This document shows, one piece after another, positions 41,488 to 50,130 of a stretch of DNA of 64,000 nucleotides. Positions within the stretch are counted from its first letter, which is position 1; every line of letters starts with the position of its first letter. Where the stretch lies: positions 62,001-126,000 of the forward strand of contig DASYTI010000001.1 in the NCBI GenBank assembly GCA_036002485.1. The letters are read 5' to 3'. This stretch comes from Candidatus Methylomirabilota bacterium (GTDB taxonomy: Bacteria > Methylomirabilota > Methylomirabilia > Rokubacteriales > CSP1-6). The notes beneath the pieces are model-generated. The model had not been told where the DNA came from and made no database searches. It worked only from the letters and a program-made list of their open reading frames with translations. The translations under genes and the position numbers were made by a program.

Positions 41488-42948
41488 GTGGAAACGCTCG
41501 ACCTGGCAAAGCTCCGGCAGACACGTGGCGTGGACTTGGGCGTCTGGCCGCCCCGCTATGATCCGAGCTATCGGCCGGCGGCCGAGGAGCGGTGCTGGCT
41601 GCCCGAGGTCGAGTGCGCGCCTCCCGCCCTCCGCGACGAGCTCATTTTCAGGAAGCTCAAGAGCCAGCTCGACTATGCGTGGGAGCGCTGCCCCTTCTAT
41701 CGGCGCAAATGGGAGGAGGCAGGCGTCTCCCCCGCCACCCTCAAGAGTCTCGCCGATCTCGCCCGCTTCCCCGTGGTGCGGAAGTCCGAGCTCCGTCAGG
41801 CGCAGGCCGCGCACCCGCCCTTCGGAGACTATCTCGGCATCGAGCCTTCGGAAGTCGCCCGCATCCACGGGACGAGCGGCACCACGGGGCGGCCCACGGT
41901 GTTCGGCATCGGGAGCGAGGACTGGGAGCGCATCGCGCTCGCGCACGCGCGCGTGCTCTGGGGCACGGGGATCCGCCCCCACGACCGCATCCTGATCTGC
42001 TCCTTCTTCAGCCTCTATCTGGGATCCTGGGGAGCGCTGGCGGGCGCCGAGGCGCTCGGGGCCACCGTCTTTCCATTTGGCGCGGGCCAGGCGGGGCAGA
42101 CGCTGGCCGCCGTCGGCTGGGCGCGCGAGCTCCGGCCCACGGCTTTCTACGGCACGCCCTCCTACGCGCTCCACTTCGCCGAGACCGCGAAGCGCGAGGG
42201 CATCGATCCCCGCGCGCTCGGCTTTCGCGTCCTGTTTTTCTCGGGCGAGCCCGGCGCGGGCATCCCGGCCACCAAGCGGCTCATCGAGGAGACCTTCGGC
42301 GGCATCTGTGTGGACATGGGCAGCATGGCCGAGATGACCCCGTGGATGACCAATGCCGAATGCGGGCACCGGACCGGCATGCACCTCTGGCAGGACCTGG
42401 TGTATACCCAGGTCTGCCATCCCGAGAGCTTCGAGCCCCTGCCCTACGGCGCGGAGGGCACGCCCGTCTACACGCATCTCGAGCGCACCTCGCAGCCCAT
42501 GATCCGGCTCGTCTCGGGCGATCGCGCGCGCTGGACGGACGAGCCGTGCCCGTGCGGCCGGACGTACCCGCGGCTGCCCCTGGGGCTCTACGGGCGCTTC
42601 GACGACATGATCGTCGTGCGGGGCGAGAACATCTATCCGAGCGCCATCGAGGATGCCCTGCGCGCCACGGAAGGCTTTGGCGGCGAGTTCCGGGTCATCG
42701 TGTCACGGCGCGAGCACATGGACGAGCTCCTCGTGCGCGCCGAGCATGCGGGAGGCCTGACCGATCCGGGCCGGCTCGAGACGCTGCGCGGAGAGATGCG
42801 CAACCGGCTGCGCGCGCGGCTCGGCATCCATCCCGTGGTCGAGCTCGTCCCCGAGGGCACGCTGCCCCGGACGGAGTTCAAGGCGCGGCGTATCATCGAC
42901 GACCGGGACCTGTACCGCGAAGGGCTGGACAAGAGGAAGGAGGACTAG
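41488..42948 (+). CDS. hcl: Acyl-CoA ligase, PaaK-type; probable 2-hydroxyisobutyryl-CoA ligase
   Basis: 486 aa from GTG at 41488. ANL-superfamily features of the phenylacetate-CoA ligase group: 'HGTSGTTGRPTVFG' (P-loop), 'AFYGTPSYALHFAET', 'GSMAEMTPWM' and the C-terminal hinge 'GRFDDMIVVRGENIYPSAIE'. It sits between the B12 subunit and the catalytic subunit with no gap to the latter (stop and next ATG are adjacent). In the characterised HCM system an AMP-forming ligase activates 2-hydroxyisobutyrate for the mutase, and size and position fit. Substrate is inferred from context, so the symbol is provisional. Confidence 0.8.
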   Translation: METLDLAKLRQTRGVDLGVWPPRYDPSYRPAAEERCWLPEVECAPPALRDELIFRKLKSQLDYAWERCPFYRRKWEEAGVSPATLKSLADLARFPVVRKSELRQAQAAHPPFGDYLGIEPSEVARIHGTSGTTGRPTVFGIGSEDWERIALAHARVLWGTGIRPHDRILICSFFSLYLGSWGALAGAEALGATVFPFGAGQAGQTLAAVGWARELRPTAFYGTPSYALHFAETAKREGIDPRALGFRVLFFSGEPGAGIPATKRLIEETFGGICVDMGSMAEMTPWMTNAECGHRTGMHLWQDLVYTQVCHPESFEPLPYGAEGTPVYTHLERTSQPMIRLVSGDRARWTDEPCPCGRTYPRLPLGLYGRFDDMIVVRGENIYPSAIEDALRATEGFGGEFRVIVSRREHMDELLVRAEHAGGLTDPGRLETLRGEMRNRLRARLGIHPVVELVPEGTLPRTEFKARRIIDDRDLYREGLDKRKED

Positions 42949-44631
42949 ATGTTCGATCGCGAGGAGATCACGCGGGCCGCGGCGCTGCGCGCGGCGTGGG
43001 AGGCAGGGGAGCTTCGCGCCTTCCTCGACCGCCAGCCCGAGTCCCGCGCCGAGTACCGCACGCTCTCCGGCATCCCCGTCAAGCGCGTCTACACCGCCGA
43101 GGACACGGCCGGCCTGCGCCACGAGGACCTCGGCCTGCCCGGCCAGTACCCGTTCACGCGCGGGCCCTACCCGACCATGTACCGGGGGCGGCTCTGGACC
43201 ATGCGGCAGATCGCCGGCTTCGGCACCGGCGAGGATACCAATGGCCGCTTCCGCTACCTGATCAGCCAGGGCCAGACGGGCCTCAGCGTGGACTTCGACA
43301 TGCCCACCCTCATGGGCTACGACTCCGACCACCCGCGCTCGCTCGGCGAAGTCGGGCGCGAAGGGGTGGCCATAGACACGCTGGACGACGTGGAGGCGCT
43401 CTTCGCGGACATCGACCTCGAGCGCATCTCGGTCTCCATGACCATCAATCCGACGGCGTGGGTCCTCCTGGCCATGTACGTGGCGCTGGCCCAGAGTCGC
43501 GGCTGCGACCTGAACCGCCTCTCGGGCACCGTCCAGGCCGACATCCTCAAGGAGTACATCGCCCAGAAGGAGTGGATCTTTCCCATCCGGCCTTCCATGC
43601 GCATCATGCGCGACATGATCGTGTGGTCGACGCGGCACATGGCGCGCTACAACCCCGTCAATATCAGCGGTTACCACATCTCCGAGGCGGGAGCGACCTC
43701 CGTCCAGGAGCTCGCCTTCACCATGGCCAACGCCATCGCCTACGTGGAGGAGGTGACGCGAGCGGGCGTGGCCGTGGACGACTTCGCCCCGCGCCTGGCC
43801 TTCTACTTCGTGGCCCAGAACGATTTCTTCGAGGAGATCGCCAAGTTCCGGGCCGCGCGCCGCATCTACGCGCGGCTCATGAAGGAGCGCTTCGGGGCCA
43901 CGCGGGCCGAATCGATGCGCCTGCGCTTCCACTGCCAGACGGCGGCCATGACCCTGACCAAGGCCCAGCCCATGAACAATATCGTCCGCACGGCCCTCCA
44001 GGCGCTCTCCGGGGTGCTGGGCGGATGCCAGTCGCTCCACGCCAATGGCCTCGACGAGGCCTATGCCATCCCTTCCGAGGAGGCGATGAAGATCGCCCTG
44101 CGCACCCAGCAGATCATCGCCGAGGAGAGCCGCGCCACCCAGGTCGTCGACCCCCTCGGCGGCTCGTTCTACGTGGAGGCCCTGACCGCGGAGATCGAGC
44201 GCCGCGTGATGGACATCCTCGTCAAGGTGGACGGCATGGGGGGCACCATCCGGGCCGTGGAGGAGGGCTACTTCCAGCACGAGATCGCGGACAGCGCGTA
44301 TGAGACGGCGCGGCGGCGCGCCTCCGGCGAGCAGCCCGTGATCGGCGTCAACCGCAATGTCGAGCCGGCGGCGCCGGTGCCCGTGCCCATCCACAAGATC
44401 GACCCCGCCGTCGAGACGCGCCAGATCGCCCGGCTCCAGGAGACGCGACGCCGCCGCGACGGCGCCAAGGTGGACGCCCTCCTCGACCGGCTCGCCGCCG
44501 AGGCCAAGAATCCCGACGCCAACCTGATGCCCCTGACCATCGAGGCCGTCAAGGCCCGCGCCACCATGGGCGAGATCGTGGCGCACCTCCGCTCCGTCTT
44601 CGGCGCCTACACCGAGCGCCCCGTCTTCTAG
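42949..44631 (+). CDS. hcmA: Acyl-CoA mutase large subunit, probable 2-hydroxyisobutyryl-CoA mutase
   Basis: 560 aa, matching the ~562-aa HcmA rather than 700+ aa methylmalonyl-CoA mutase. The substrate-pocket segment is 'LWTMRQIAGFGTGEDTNGRF', with Ile88 where methylmalonyl-CoA mutase has Tyr (RQYAGF), and 'GLSVDFDMPTLMGYDSDHP', with Asp115 where MCM has Ala. These correspond, with a constant offset of two, to the Ile90/Asp117 pair reported for Aquincola HcmA. Other conserved parts: 'NISGYHISEAGA', 'RLRFHCQTAAMTLTKAQP'. The reaction would be 2-hydroxyisobutyryl-CoA to 3-hydroxybutyryl-CoA. A MeaH-type chaperone is not in the window. Confidence 0.83.
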   Translation: MFDREEITRAAALRAAWEAGELRAFLDRQPESRAEYRTLSGIPVKRVYTAEDTAGLRHEDLGLPGQYPFTRGPYPTMYRGRLWTMRQIAGFGTGEDTNGRFRYLISQGQTGLSVDFDMPTLMGYDSDHPRSLGEVGREGVAIDTLDDVEALFADIDLERISVSMTINPTAWVLLAMYVALAQSRGCDLNRLSGTVQADILKEYIAQKEWIFPIRPSMRIMRDMIVWSTRHMARYNPVNISGYHISEAGATSVQELAFTMANAIAYVEEVTRAGVAVDDFAPRLAFYFVAQNDFFEEIAKFRAARRIYARLMKERFGATRAESMRLRFHCQTAAMTLTKAQPMNNIVRTALQALSGVLGGCQSLHANGLDEAYAIPSEEAMKIALRTQQIIAEESRATQVVDPLGGSFYVEALTAEIERRVMDILVKVDGMGGTIRAVEEGYFQHEIADSAYETARRRASGEQPVIGVNRNVEPAAPVPVPIHKIDPAVETRQIARLQETRRRRDGAKVDALLDRLAAEAKNPDANLMPLTIEAVKARATMGEIVAHLRSVFGAYTERPVF

Positions 44632-44635
44632 CCCG

Positions 44636-44786
44636 AACTTCACGAACGCGCGTACCGCATCGTGGCCTCCCCCTCACCCTGCCCTCTCCCCCTGCGGGGG
44701 CGAGGGATCAAATGAATCCCTCTCCCTCTCCGAGGGAGAGGGCAGGGTGAGGGTGGCGTTGTCTCGCGAATTGTTCAGGCTAGACG
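44636..44786. repeat. Composite hairpin repeat, copy 2 (inverted relative to copy 1)
   Basis: Contains, in reverse order and orientation to 36211-36402: the GCGCGTACCGCAT block (44647 on), hairpin CCCTCTCCCCC-TGC-GGGGGCGAGGG (44682-44706, one mismatch), hairpin CCCTCTCCCTC-TCC-GAGGGAGAGGG (44718-44742, perfect), and GGCGTTGTCTCGCGAATTGT ending near 44780. It begins 5 bp after the hcmA stop, so it may end that operon's transcript. Confidence 0.8.
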
Positions 44787-44790
44787 AGGC

Positions 44791-45645
44791 ATGGTGACGG
44801 CTCTCTGCCCGCGGTCGCTCGTCATCGGCGCGGTCGGGCTCTTCGTGATCTGCCTTGGTCTGGCCGTCTGGGCCGTGGCCATCGAGCCCGGCCGGCTCGT
44901 GGTCAGGGAGGTCGATCTTCCTCTCGCCACGTGGCCGCGGGCCATGCCTCCGCTCACCATCGCCGTCGTATCGGATCTCCACACGGGCGCGCCCCACATC
45001 GATCCCGCCAAGGTCGATCGGATCGTCTCCATCATCAATCAGCGACAGCCCGACCTCGTGGTCCTGCCCGGGGATTTTGTCGTGCACGGGGTGATCGGGG
45101 GACGGAGGATCGAGCCCGAGGTGACCGCGGCGCGGCTCGAGGCGCGGCGGGCGCCCCTCGGCGTCTTTGCCGTGCTGGGCAATCACGACTGGTGGTACGA
45201 CGGTCAGCGGGTGGCGCGGGCGCTCCGGGCCGCCGGCATCGTCGTGCTCGAGGACGAAGCGGTACGCCTCCGGCATCGCGGCCACGCGTTCTGGCTGGTC
45301 GGGCTAGCCGACTTCGACACCCGGACCTCCGACCCCGCCCGGACCACGAGCGCCATTCCGCCCGCGGAGCCCGTCGTCGCGCTCACGCACAATCCCGACA
45401 TCTTCCCCCTGATCCCGCCGCGCGTCGCCATCACCCTGGCCGGTCATACCCATGGCGGGCAGGTCTACCTTCCCCTCATCGGCCGGCCCATCGTCCCGTC
45501 GAGGTATGGCCAGCGCTATGCGATCGGCCATATCGAGGAGGAGGGCCGGCATCTCTTCGTCACCTCGGGGCTCGCCACCAGCATCATCCCCGTCCGCTTC
45601 CTCGTGCCGCCCGAGATCGTGATGGCGCGACTGAAGCCAGCCTGA
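44791..45645 (+). CDS. Membrane-anchored metallophosphoesterase
   Basis: 284 aa. N-terminal hydrophobic anchor ('VIGAVGLFVICLGLAVWAVA'), then calcineurin-like phosphoesterase motifs: 'AVVSDLHTGAPH' (DxH), 'LVVLPGDFV' (GD), 'VLGNHDWW' (GNHD), 'ALTHNPDIF' and 'LAGHTHGGQVYLP' (GHxH). It resembles the YaeI/UDP-2,3-diacylglucosamine-like periplasm-facing phosphodiesterases. The ATG at 44791 directly follows composite repeat copy 2. Substrate unknown. Confidence 0.9.
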   Translation: MVTALCPRSLVIGAVGLFVICLGLAVWAVAIEPGRLVVREVDLPLATWPRAMPPLTIAVVSDLHTGAPHIDPAKVDRIVSIINQRQPDLVVLPGDFVVHGVIGGRRIEPEVTAARLEARRAPLGVFAVLGNHDWWYDGQRVARALRAAGIVVLEDEAVRLRHRGHAFWLVGLADFDTRTSDPARTTSAIPPAEPVVALTHNPDIFPLIPPRVAITLAGHTHGGQVYLPLIGRPIVPSRYGQRYAIGHIEEEGRHLFVTSGLATSIIPVRFLVPPEIVMARLKPA

Positions 45646-45661
45646 GTGAGACACGCCGGCC

Positions 45662-46018
45662 CTACGGCTTCCTGATCTCCATGCTCCGGATCAGGCCGTC
45701 CTCGATGAGGTAGATGTGCTGGACCAGCTGCTCTGCCAGAACCTTGCCGGCCAGGTCGCGGACGAGTTGATGCACGTCGACGACGACCCGCCCGGTCTCA
45801 TCGGTGCCGAAGCGCCGCGGCTCGACATGGGGGTCGATCACGGACCACTGGCGGCTCCAGTACTCACGGACCGCCGCGTGGCCATGGACGCGTCCACCCT
45901 CCATCCCGTTCGGCCAATCCACATCGGGATGCATGACGGCGAGGACGGCGTCGATATCGCGAGCATTGAAGGCCCGGTAGGTGGCGCTCAGAAGATCCCG
46001 CTCTTTCAGCGCGGTCAC
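45662..46018 (-). CDS. SnoaL-like/nuclear transport factor 2-fold protein
   Basis: 118 aa from GTG at 46018, overlapping the LarA-like stop by 4 nt (GTGA). Pattern 'LSATYRAFNARDIDAVLAVMHPDVDWPNGMEGG', here noted only for 'FNARDIDAVLAVMHPDVDW' and 'GHAAVREYWSRQW', is the usual NTF2-like N-terminal helix and strand. The C-terminal strands 'VVVDVHQLVRD' and 'HIYLIEDGLIRSMEIRK' complete the cone fold. Coupled to the LarA-like gene. Could be an isomerase, hydrolase or non-enzymatic binding protein. Confidence 0.8.
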   Translation of the reverse strand: MTALKERDLLSATYRAFNARDIDAVLAVMHPDVDWPNGMEGGRVHGHAAVREYWSRQWSVIDPHVEPRRFGTDETGRVVVDVHQLVRDLAGKVLAEQLVQHIYLIEDGLIRSMEIRKP

Positions 46019-47394
46019 GGCCTGACCAGGGGCGGCTGCTCGACGTAGGCGATCGCGCAGTCTGGTCCGTGGATCCGGCGCGCCCGCGCGACGGCTTCCT
46101 CGACGCTCCCGGCGACCTCGAAGCCGAGGTGCCGTGGCACGTGGGCATCGCGGGGTCCGGCCACGATCACTCGTCCCACGTGCCGGAGGCGCTTGAGCGG
46201 GTGCGTGGCGAGAATGCCGTGGATCGGGTGGAAGGCGTGACGACGGCGGTACGCCTCGATATAGTCGGGGCGGCTGGCCAGGTCCTCGGCGAAGCGCGCG
46301 GTGATCTCGTACGGGTCGCGCGTCTCGGGCAGGATGCGCTCCCACACCTCGGGGTAGGAGGGATGGGCGACGCGGTCCCACGCGTCGCGGGCCGGCGCCG
46401 CCATGATCACCGTGCACCCGGGCTTGCCCACGGCCTCGATCATACCGCCGAGATATCCCAGCCCCGACGAGATGAGGGTAAGGATCGGGTTCACGGCGGC
46501 GAAGATGGCGTAGGGACTCGAATCGGGGATGCCGTAGACGAGCACATCGAAGCGCTCCTGGCTCGCTTCTCGCCGCGGCGGATAGAGCGCCGCCTGCTCC
46601 TCGAGGGCCGCGCGGCGCGTCTCGTCGACGGCGCCCGCAAAGACCCGCGCCGGGTGATGGGGATCGGCGAGCAGGGTGTCGATCTTGAAGATGCGCTTGC
46701 CCAGGCGCGCCTCCAGGTGGTGGCCCATCTCGTCGAGCACGGCGTGCATGCGGTTGCCGTTCACCGCCATCGACATGCCGTCGGGGGTGTGGGTGACGCG
46801 GATGGTCCGCCACGTCGACAGCCCGACGCAGACGGACTTCCAGCCCCCTGTGAATCCGCGGATGTAGTTGCTGTTGATGTAGACGGTCAGGTCCGAGTCG
46901 GCCACGAGACGATGTACCTCGACGGGATAGCCGTGCTCCGGCGTCAGCCCGAGATCGATGATCTGCTCGCGGTCCTCGGCGTCGTGGCAGAGGAGCCGGT
47001 CTCCGAACTCCGCGACGAGGCCGTCGCCGAGGAGGCGCGCCAGCTCGGAGGGCCGGAGCATGCGGTGGAGCGCATTGGCGCAGATCAGCGTCACGTCCCG
47101 GCGGCGCACGCCTGCTCCCTCGAGCTCGTCGAGGACGGCCTGGATGGCCACCTGACGGATCGGCCCGAAGGATCCGGTCGTGTGATCGTCGAAGGCGATG
47201 GTCACCGTCGCGCCGGGACGGGCAAGAGCGCCGATGCGCGGCAGTCCGCGCGGGGCCGCGAGCGCCGCCCGCACGGCGCCGTCCAGATCGGGCAGCGGGG
47301 GCAGGCTCGCGCGCTCGATGTTGGAGAGGAGCCGGGTGTGGTCGGGCAGCTCGGCCGCGATCGTCGTCTCACCGTATGGGAGCTCGACCTTCAT
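46015..47394 (-). CDS. LarA/DUF2088-family nickel-pincer racemase-like protein
   Basis: 459 aa, near the LarA length (~425). N-terminal domain 'KVELPYGETTIAAELP', then 'VTIAFDDHTTGSFGPI', 'VTLICANALHRMLRPSEL' (the H-R-M position corresponds to the LarA catalytic His region), 'VYINSNYIRGFTGGWKSVCVGL' (the lysine that binds the NPN cofactor is in the SGGxK-like TGGWK). LarA uses a nickel pincer nucleotide made by LarB/C/E, none of which are in the window. Probably racemises or epimerises a 2-hydroxyacid; specificity unknown. Confidence 0.82.
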   Translation of the reverse strand: MKVELPYGETTIAAELPDHTRLLSNIERASLPPLPDLDGAVRAALAAPRGLPRIGALARPGATVTIAFDDHTTGSFGPIRQVAIQAVLDELEGAGVRRRDVTLICANALHRMLRPSELARLLGDGLVAEFGDRLLCHDAEDREQIIDLGLTPEHGYPVEVHRLVADSDLTVYINSNYIRGFTGGWKSVCVGLSTWRTIRVTHTPDGMSMAVNGNRMHAVLDEMGHHLEARLGKRIFKIDTLLADPHHPARVFAGAVDETRRAALEEQAALYPPRREASQERFDVLVYGIPDSSPYAIFAAVNPILTLISSGLGYLGGMIEAVGKPGCTVIMAAPARDAWDRVAHPSYPEVWERILPETRDPYEITARFAEDLASRPDYIEAYRRRHAFHPIHGILATHPLKRLRHVGRVIVAGPRDAHVPRHLGFEVAGSVEEAVARARRIHGPDCAIAYVEQPPLVRP

Positions 47395-47998
47395 GGCCCC
47401 TCGCTTCCTTGACGGGTCATACCCTCGTGGCTACAGTGCGGCCATACTAACCCCACATTTTCGTTTTGAGAGGCGAACGCACCAGGCCATAATCGCTCAA
47501 CCCCGCAAGAAACGCGACTCTCGGCCGCTCCTCGCTGACGCAGAGGGCTCATTCGGCACGCCCAGTACTTCGTCTTCCAGCTGGCCGAGAGCTACTTGAC
47601 ATCGGATCTGTTTCGGCAAATCCTCGGGCGCATCGAGCGACTCGGGTGGCACCCCCCGTGATCGAGAGCCCCTCACGAGGCCCGGAGACCATGAGGGGAG
47701 GGGGGCGAAGCAGCGGAGGTGTCCCTGAACAAGGACCGTCAGGGTGACGAGACCCACAGGCACGGGGCCGCGGACGGTCCCTCCGTCGCGAGCCTGACTT
47801 CCCTCAACGTGCCGGAAAGGATGAACTGAGCGACGGGGCGATCCGCGCGTTCAACACCACGACGGTGAGCAGACATCGGCCCATATTGGAAATCCAGGTC
47901 TAAACCATTTCTCCTACGTTCCCCTGGCATCAGGCGACATCGTCCAGCGCTCGAGCGGCAGCCAGAGCCCCATGGCTCGGTGCGCAGTGGGAGGCACC
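47395..47998. other. Gene-poor stretch with transposase remnant
   Basis: About 600 bp without an intact gene. It contains the transposase fragment listed separately (47551-47661) and, after it, degenerate sequence to 47930 with no recognisable coding. The ribosome-binding site of the diiron oxygenase lies at 47989-47994. The stretch marks a junction between the LarA block and the diiron-oxygenase/methyltransferase pair. Confidence 0.6.
47551..47661 (+). pseudogene. C-terminal fragment of an IS1380-like DDE transposase
   Basis: In one frame the DNA reads 'IRHAQYFVFQLAESYLTSD' followed by LFRQILGRIERLGWHPP and a TGA stop. This resembles the C-terminal helix of IS1380-family transposases (pattern ..HAxYxxxxLAExxLTxxLFxxxLxRI..). 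Only 36 codons remain; no upstream transposase body or inverted repeats were found. It is a decayed insertion sequence and indicates past mobile-element activity beside the diiron-oxygenase gene. Family assignment is from remembered pattern. Confidence 0.55.
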
Positions 47999-48916
47999 AT
48001 GGCGACGTACTCATACGCGGAGTGCTTGCAGAACTCCTACCGGATCAACTGGAAGATCGCCGACGTCCTCGGCACCAACCAGTTTGACTCCTCGCGGCAC
48101 TGGCTGCCTGCGCGGCTGTCCGGGGCCGACGCGATCACTGGCCTGAGTGCCCAGGACAAGGTCCGGCTCACTCACGTCGAGATGGGGTCCTACGCCCATC
48201 TTTTCGCGTATGTGGAGGAGTTCATCGCCCCCAAGATGATCCACCTCGCCTGCGACTTCGAGGTCGACAACCGCGAGGCCTTCGACGCCCTGACCAACTT
48301 CGCTGCGGAGGAGGTCAAGCACATGAACCTCTTCCGCGAGATCCGAGCCCGCGTGGACCGGACGGTGGGCTTTCCGCTTGCCCTGCTCGGGGACGAGAAG
48401 GCAGTCGCTCGCGCCGTCCTGAGCAAGCACACCGGGGCAGTGCTCCTCCTGACGGCGGCCATCGAGTGGTTCACCCAGCTCCACTACCTCACGGCGTTCA
48501 AGGACGACGACTCGCTCGACCCTTTCACGAAGACGATCTTCCGCGCGCACTGGCAGGAGGAGTCCCAGCACGCCAAGATGGATCACCTGGAGACCACGCG
48601 CGCGTTCGCACGCATGACCGTGGCGGAGAAGGATACAGCCATCGACGACCTCATTGACCTGATCGGCGCGGTGGACGGCCTCCTCCAGAAGCAGGCGGGG
48701 CTTGACGTGGACAATCTGGAGCGCTACCTCGCGCGGTCCTTCACCGGGACCGAGAAGCAAGAGGTCTACGCGAGCGTGCTCAAGGCCAAGCGCTACACCT
48801 TCATCGAGAGTGGCGTGACGCACCCGAACTTCCAGGCGCTGTTCAGCGAGGTGACGACACCCGCGCAGCAGGCGAAGGTCCAGACGGCACTAGACGCGCT
48901 GCTCGCGTCGGCATGA
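47999..48916 (+). CDS. Ferritin-like diiron oxygenase of unknown substrate
   Basis: 305 aa from ATG at 47999, set by GGGAGG four bases upstream. It is all-helical with two E-x-x-H motifs: E105-V-K-H108 in 'FAAEEVKHMNLF' and E188-S-Q-H191 in 'HWQEESQHAKMDH', plus Glu in 'YVEEFIAPKM' (~73-74) and Glu156 in 'AAIEWFTQLHY'. That is a complete carboxylate-bridged diiron site of the four-helix-bundle type (AurF-like N-oxygenase or related). No electron-transfer partner adjoins it. It is 73 bp upstream of an O-methyltransferase-like gene on the same strand, suggesting the two modify one small molecule. Confidence 0.72.
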   Translation: MATYSYAECLQNSYRINWKIADVLGTNQFDSSRHWLPARLSGADAITGLSAQDKVRLTHVEMGSYAHLFAYVEEFIAPKMIHLACDFEVDNREAFDALTNFAAEEVKHMNLFREIRARVDRTVGFPLALLGDEKAVARAVLSKHTGAVLLLTAAIEWFTQLHYLTAFKDDDSLDPFTKTIFRAHWQEESQHAKMDHLETTRAFARMTVAEKDTAIDDLIDLIGAVDGLLQKQAGLDVDNLERYLARSFTGTEKQEVYASVLKAKRYTFIESGVTHPNFQALFSEVTTPAQQAKVQTALDALLASA

Positions 48917-48989
48917 GCAAGCTCTTGGCTGGCAGTATCGGCGCCGTGGCGGCCCCGAATCCTTCCGCGCGACCTCGGAGGAGCGCCTG

Positions 48990-49985
48990 ATGCGCCCCAT
49001 TACCGACGTGCGCAAGATCTCGAGCATCGGGTACGGTTTCATGGCGTCCAAGGCCCTCTTCACGGCGCTCGACCTCGACATCTTCACGCGGCTGTCGGGC
49101 CAGCCACAGAATCTCGACTATCTTGCGCGGGAGGCCGGCGTCCGGCCGAATCAGCTCCTCACCCTCATGACGGCCCTCGTGTGCCTCGGGCTGGTGGCGA
49201 AGGAAGGCGCGCTCTATGCCAACGCGCCCGCGAGCGAGGCGTACCTGGCGCGGCACTCCCCGAAATACTACGGCGACTATCTCCGCCTGCAGATCGACAA
49301 GCAGGTCTATCCATCGCTCCTCGAGCTGACGGCGAGCTTCCGCGGCGAGCGCAAGGGGTTCTACGAGACCTTCCTCGCCGATCCGGAGCAGGCGGACCTC
49401 TTTAGCCGGGCGCAGCACGTGGGCTCACTTGGCCCGGCCCGAGTCCTGGCCCGGCAGATCCCGCTCGACGGCCGTGGCACGCTGCTCGACGTCGGCGGCG
49501 GCAGCGGAGCCTTCAGTATCACCCTGTGCCAGCGGAACCCGAAGCTCACGTCGACGATCCTGGACTTCCCGAGCGTCGGGGAGACGGCGCGGCGATACGT
49601 GGAAGAGGCCGGGCTCGCCTCGCGCATCGCCTTCCTGCCCGGCGACGCGCTCGACACCGAGTGGCCGGGCGATCGGGACGCGATCCTGATGTCCTATGTC
49701 CTGAGCGCGGTGGGAGAGCGTGACGTGACTACGCTGATCGAGCGTGCGTACGGAGCCCTGCGGCCCGACGGGCTTCTCGTCGTGCACGATTTCATGGTGG
49801 ATGATGACAGGACCGGGCCGCTCAGCGCCGCGCTGTGGTTCCTACCTATGGCGCTCCGGGGGGACGCGATCTCCCTGACCCCGGGCGACCTGTCGGAGGC
49901 AATTCGTGCGGCCGGCTTCGAGGGTGTCGCCGTCCAGGATCTCATCCCGACGATCACGAAGGCGCTGACGGCGCGCCGGCCCTGA
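48990..49985 (+). CDS. SAM-dependent O-methyltransferase (acetylserotonin OMT-like)
   Basis: 331 aa. N-terminal winged-helix dimerisation domain ('SKALFTALDLDIFTRLSG', 'LMTALVCLGLVAKEGALY'), then the SAM motif 'LLDVGGGSGAFSITLCQRNP', 'GRDxxLMSYVL'-type segment ('DAILMSYVLSAVGERDV') and 'LLVVHDFMVDDDRTGP'. This is the plant/bacterial small-molecule O-methyltransferase class, which also includes BchU. Follows the diiron oxygenase. An O- or N-methylation of an oxidised metabolite is the likely role; the substrate is unknown. Confidence 0.87.
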   Translation: MRPITDVRKISSIGYGFMASKALFTALDLDIFTRLSGQPQNLDYLAREAGVRPNQLLTLMTALVCLGLVAKEGALYANAPASEAYLARHSPKYYGDYLRLQIDKQVYPSLLELTASFRGERKGFYETFLADPEQADLFSRAQHVGSLGPARVLARQIPLDGRGTLLDVGGGSGAFSITLCQRNPKLTSTILDFPSVGETARRYVEEAGLASRIAFLPGDALDTEWPGDRDAILMSYVLSAVGERDVTTLIERAYGALRPDGLLVVHDFMVDDDRTGPLSAALWFLPMALRGDAISLTPGDLSEAIRAAGFEGVAVQDLIPTITKALTARRP

Positions 49986-50130
49986 TCAAGGTCTCCTCCG
50001 AGCGTGCCCACCTCGGGCACTCCACGGGCCGATCATCCATCAGGCGCCGCGAATGACCGGCAGGCCCGATTGCCACTGACTCCCCTGCCCGGGCGACGCG
50101 ACGATCAATGGAGATGACAGGAGAACGACG

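Noticed and set aside
41051-44631. Methylmalonyl-CoA mutase assignment
   Set aside because: Subunit sizes, the ligase between them and the Ile/Asp pocket residues fit HCM better; MCM would have Tyr in RQYAGF and usually a fused B12 domain.
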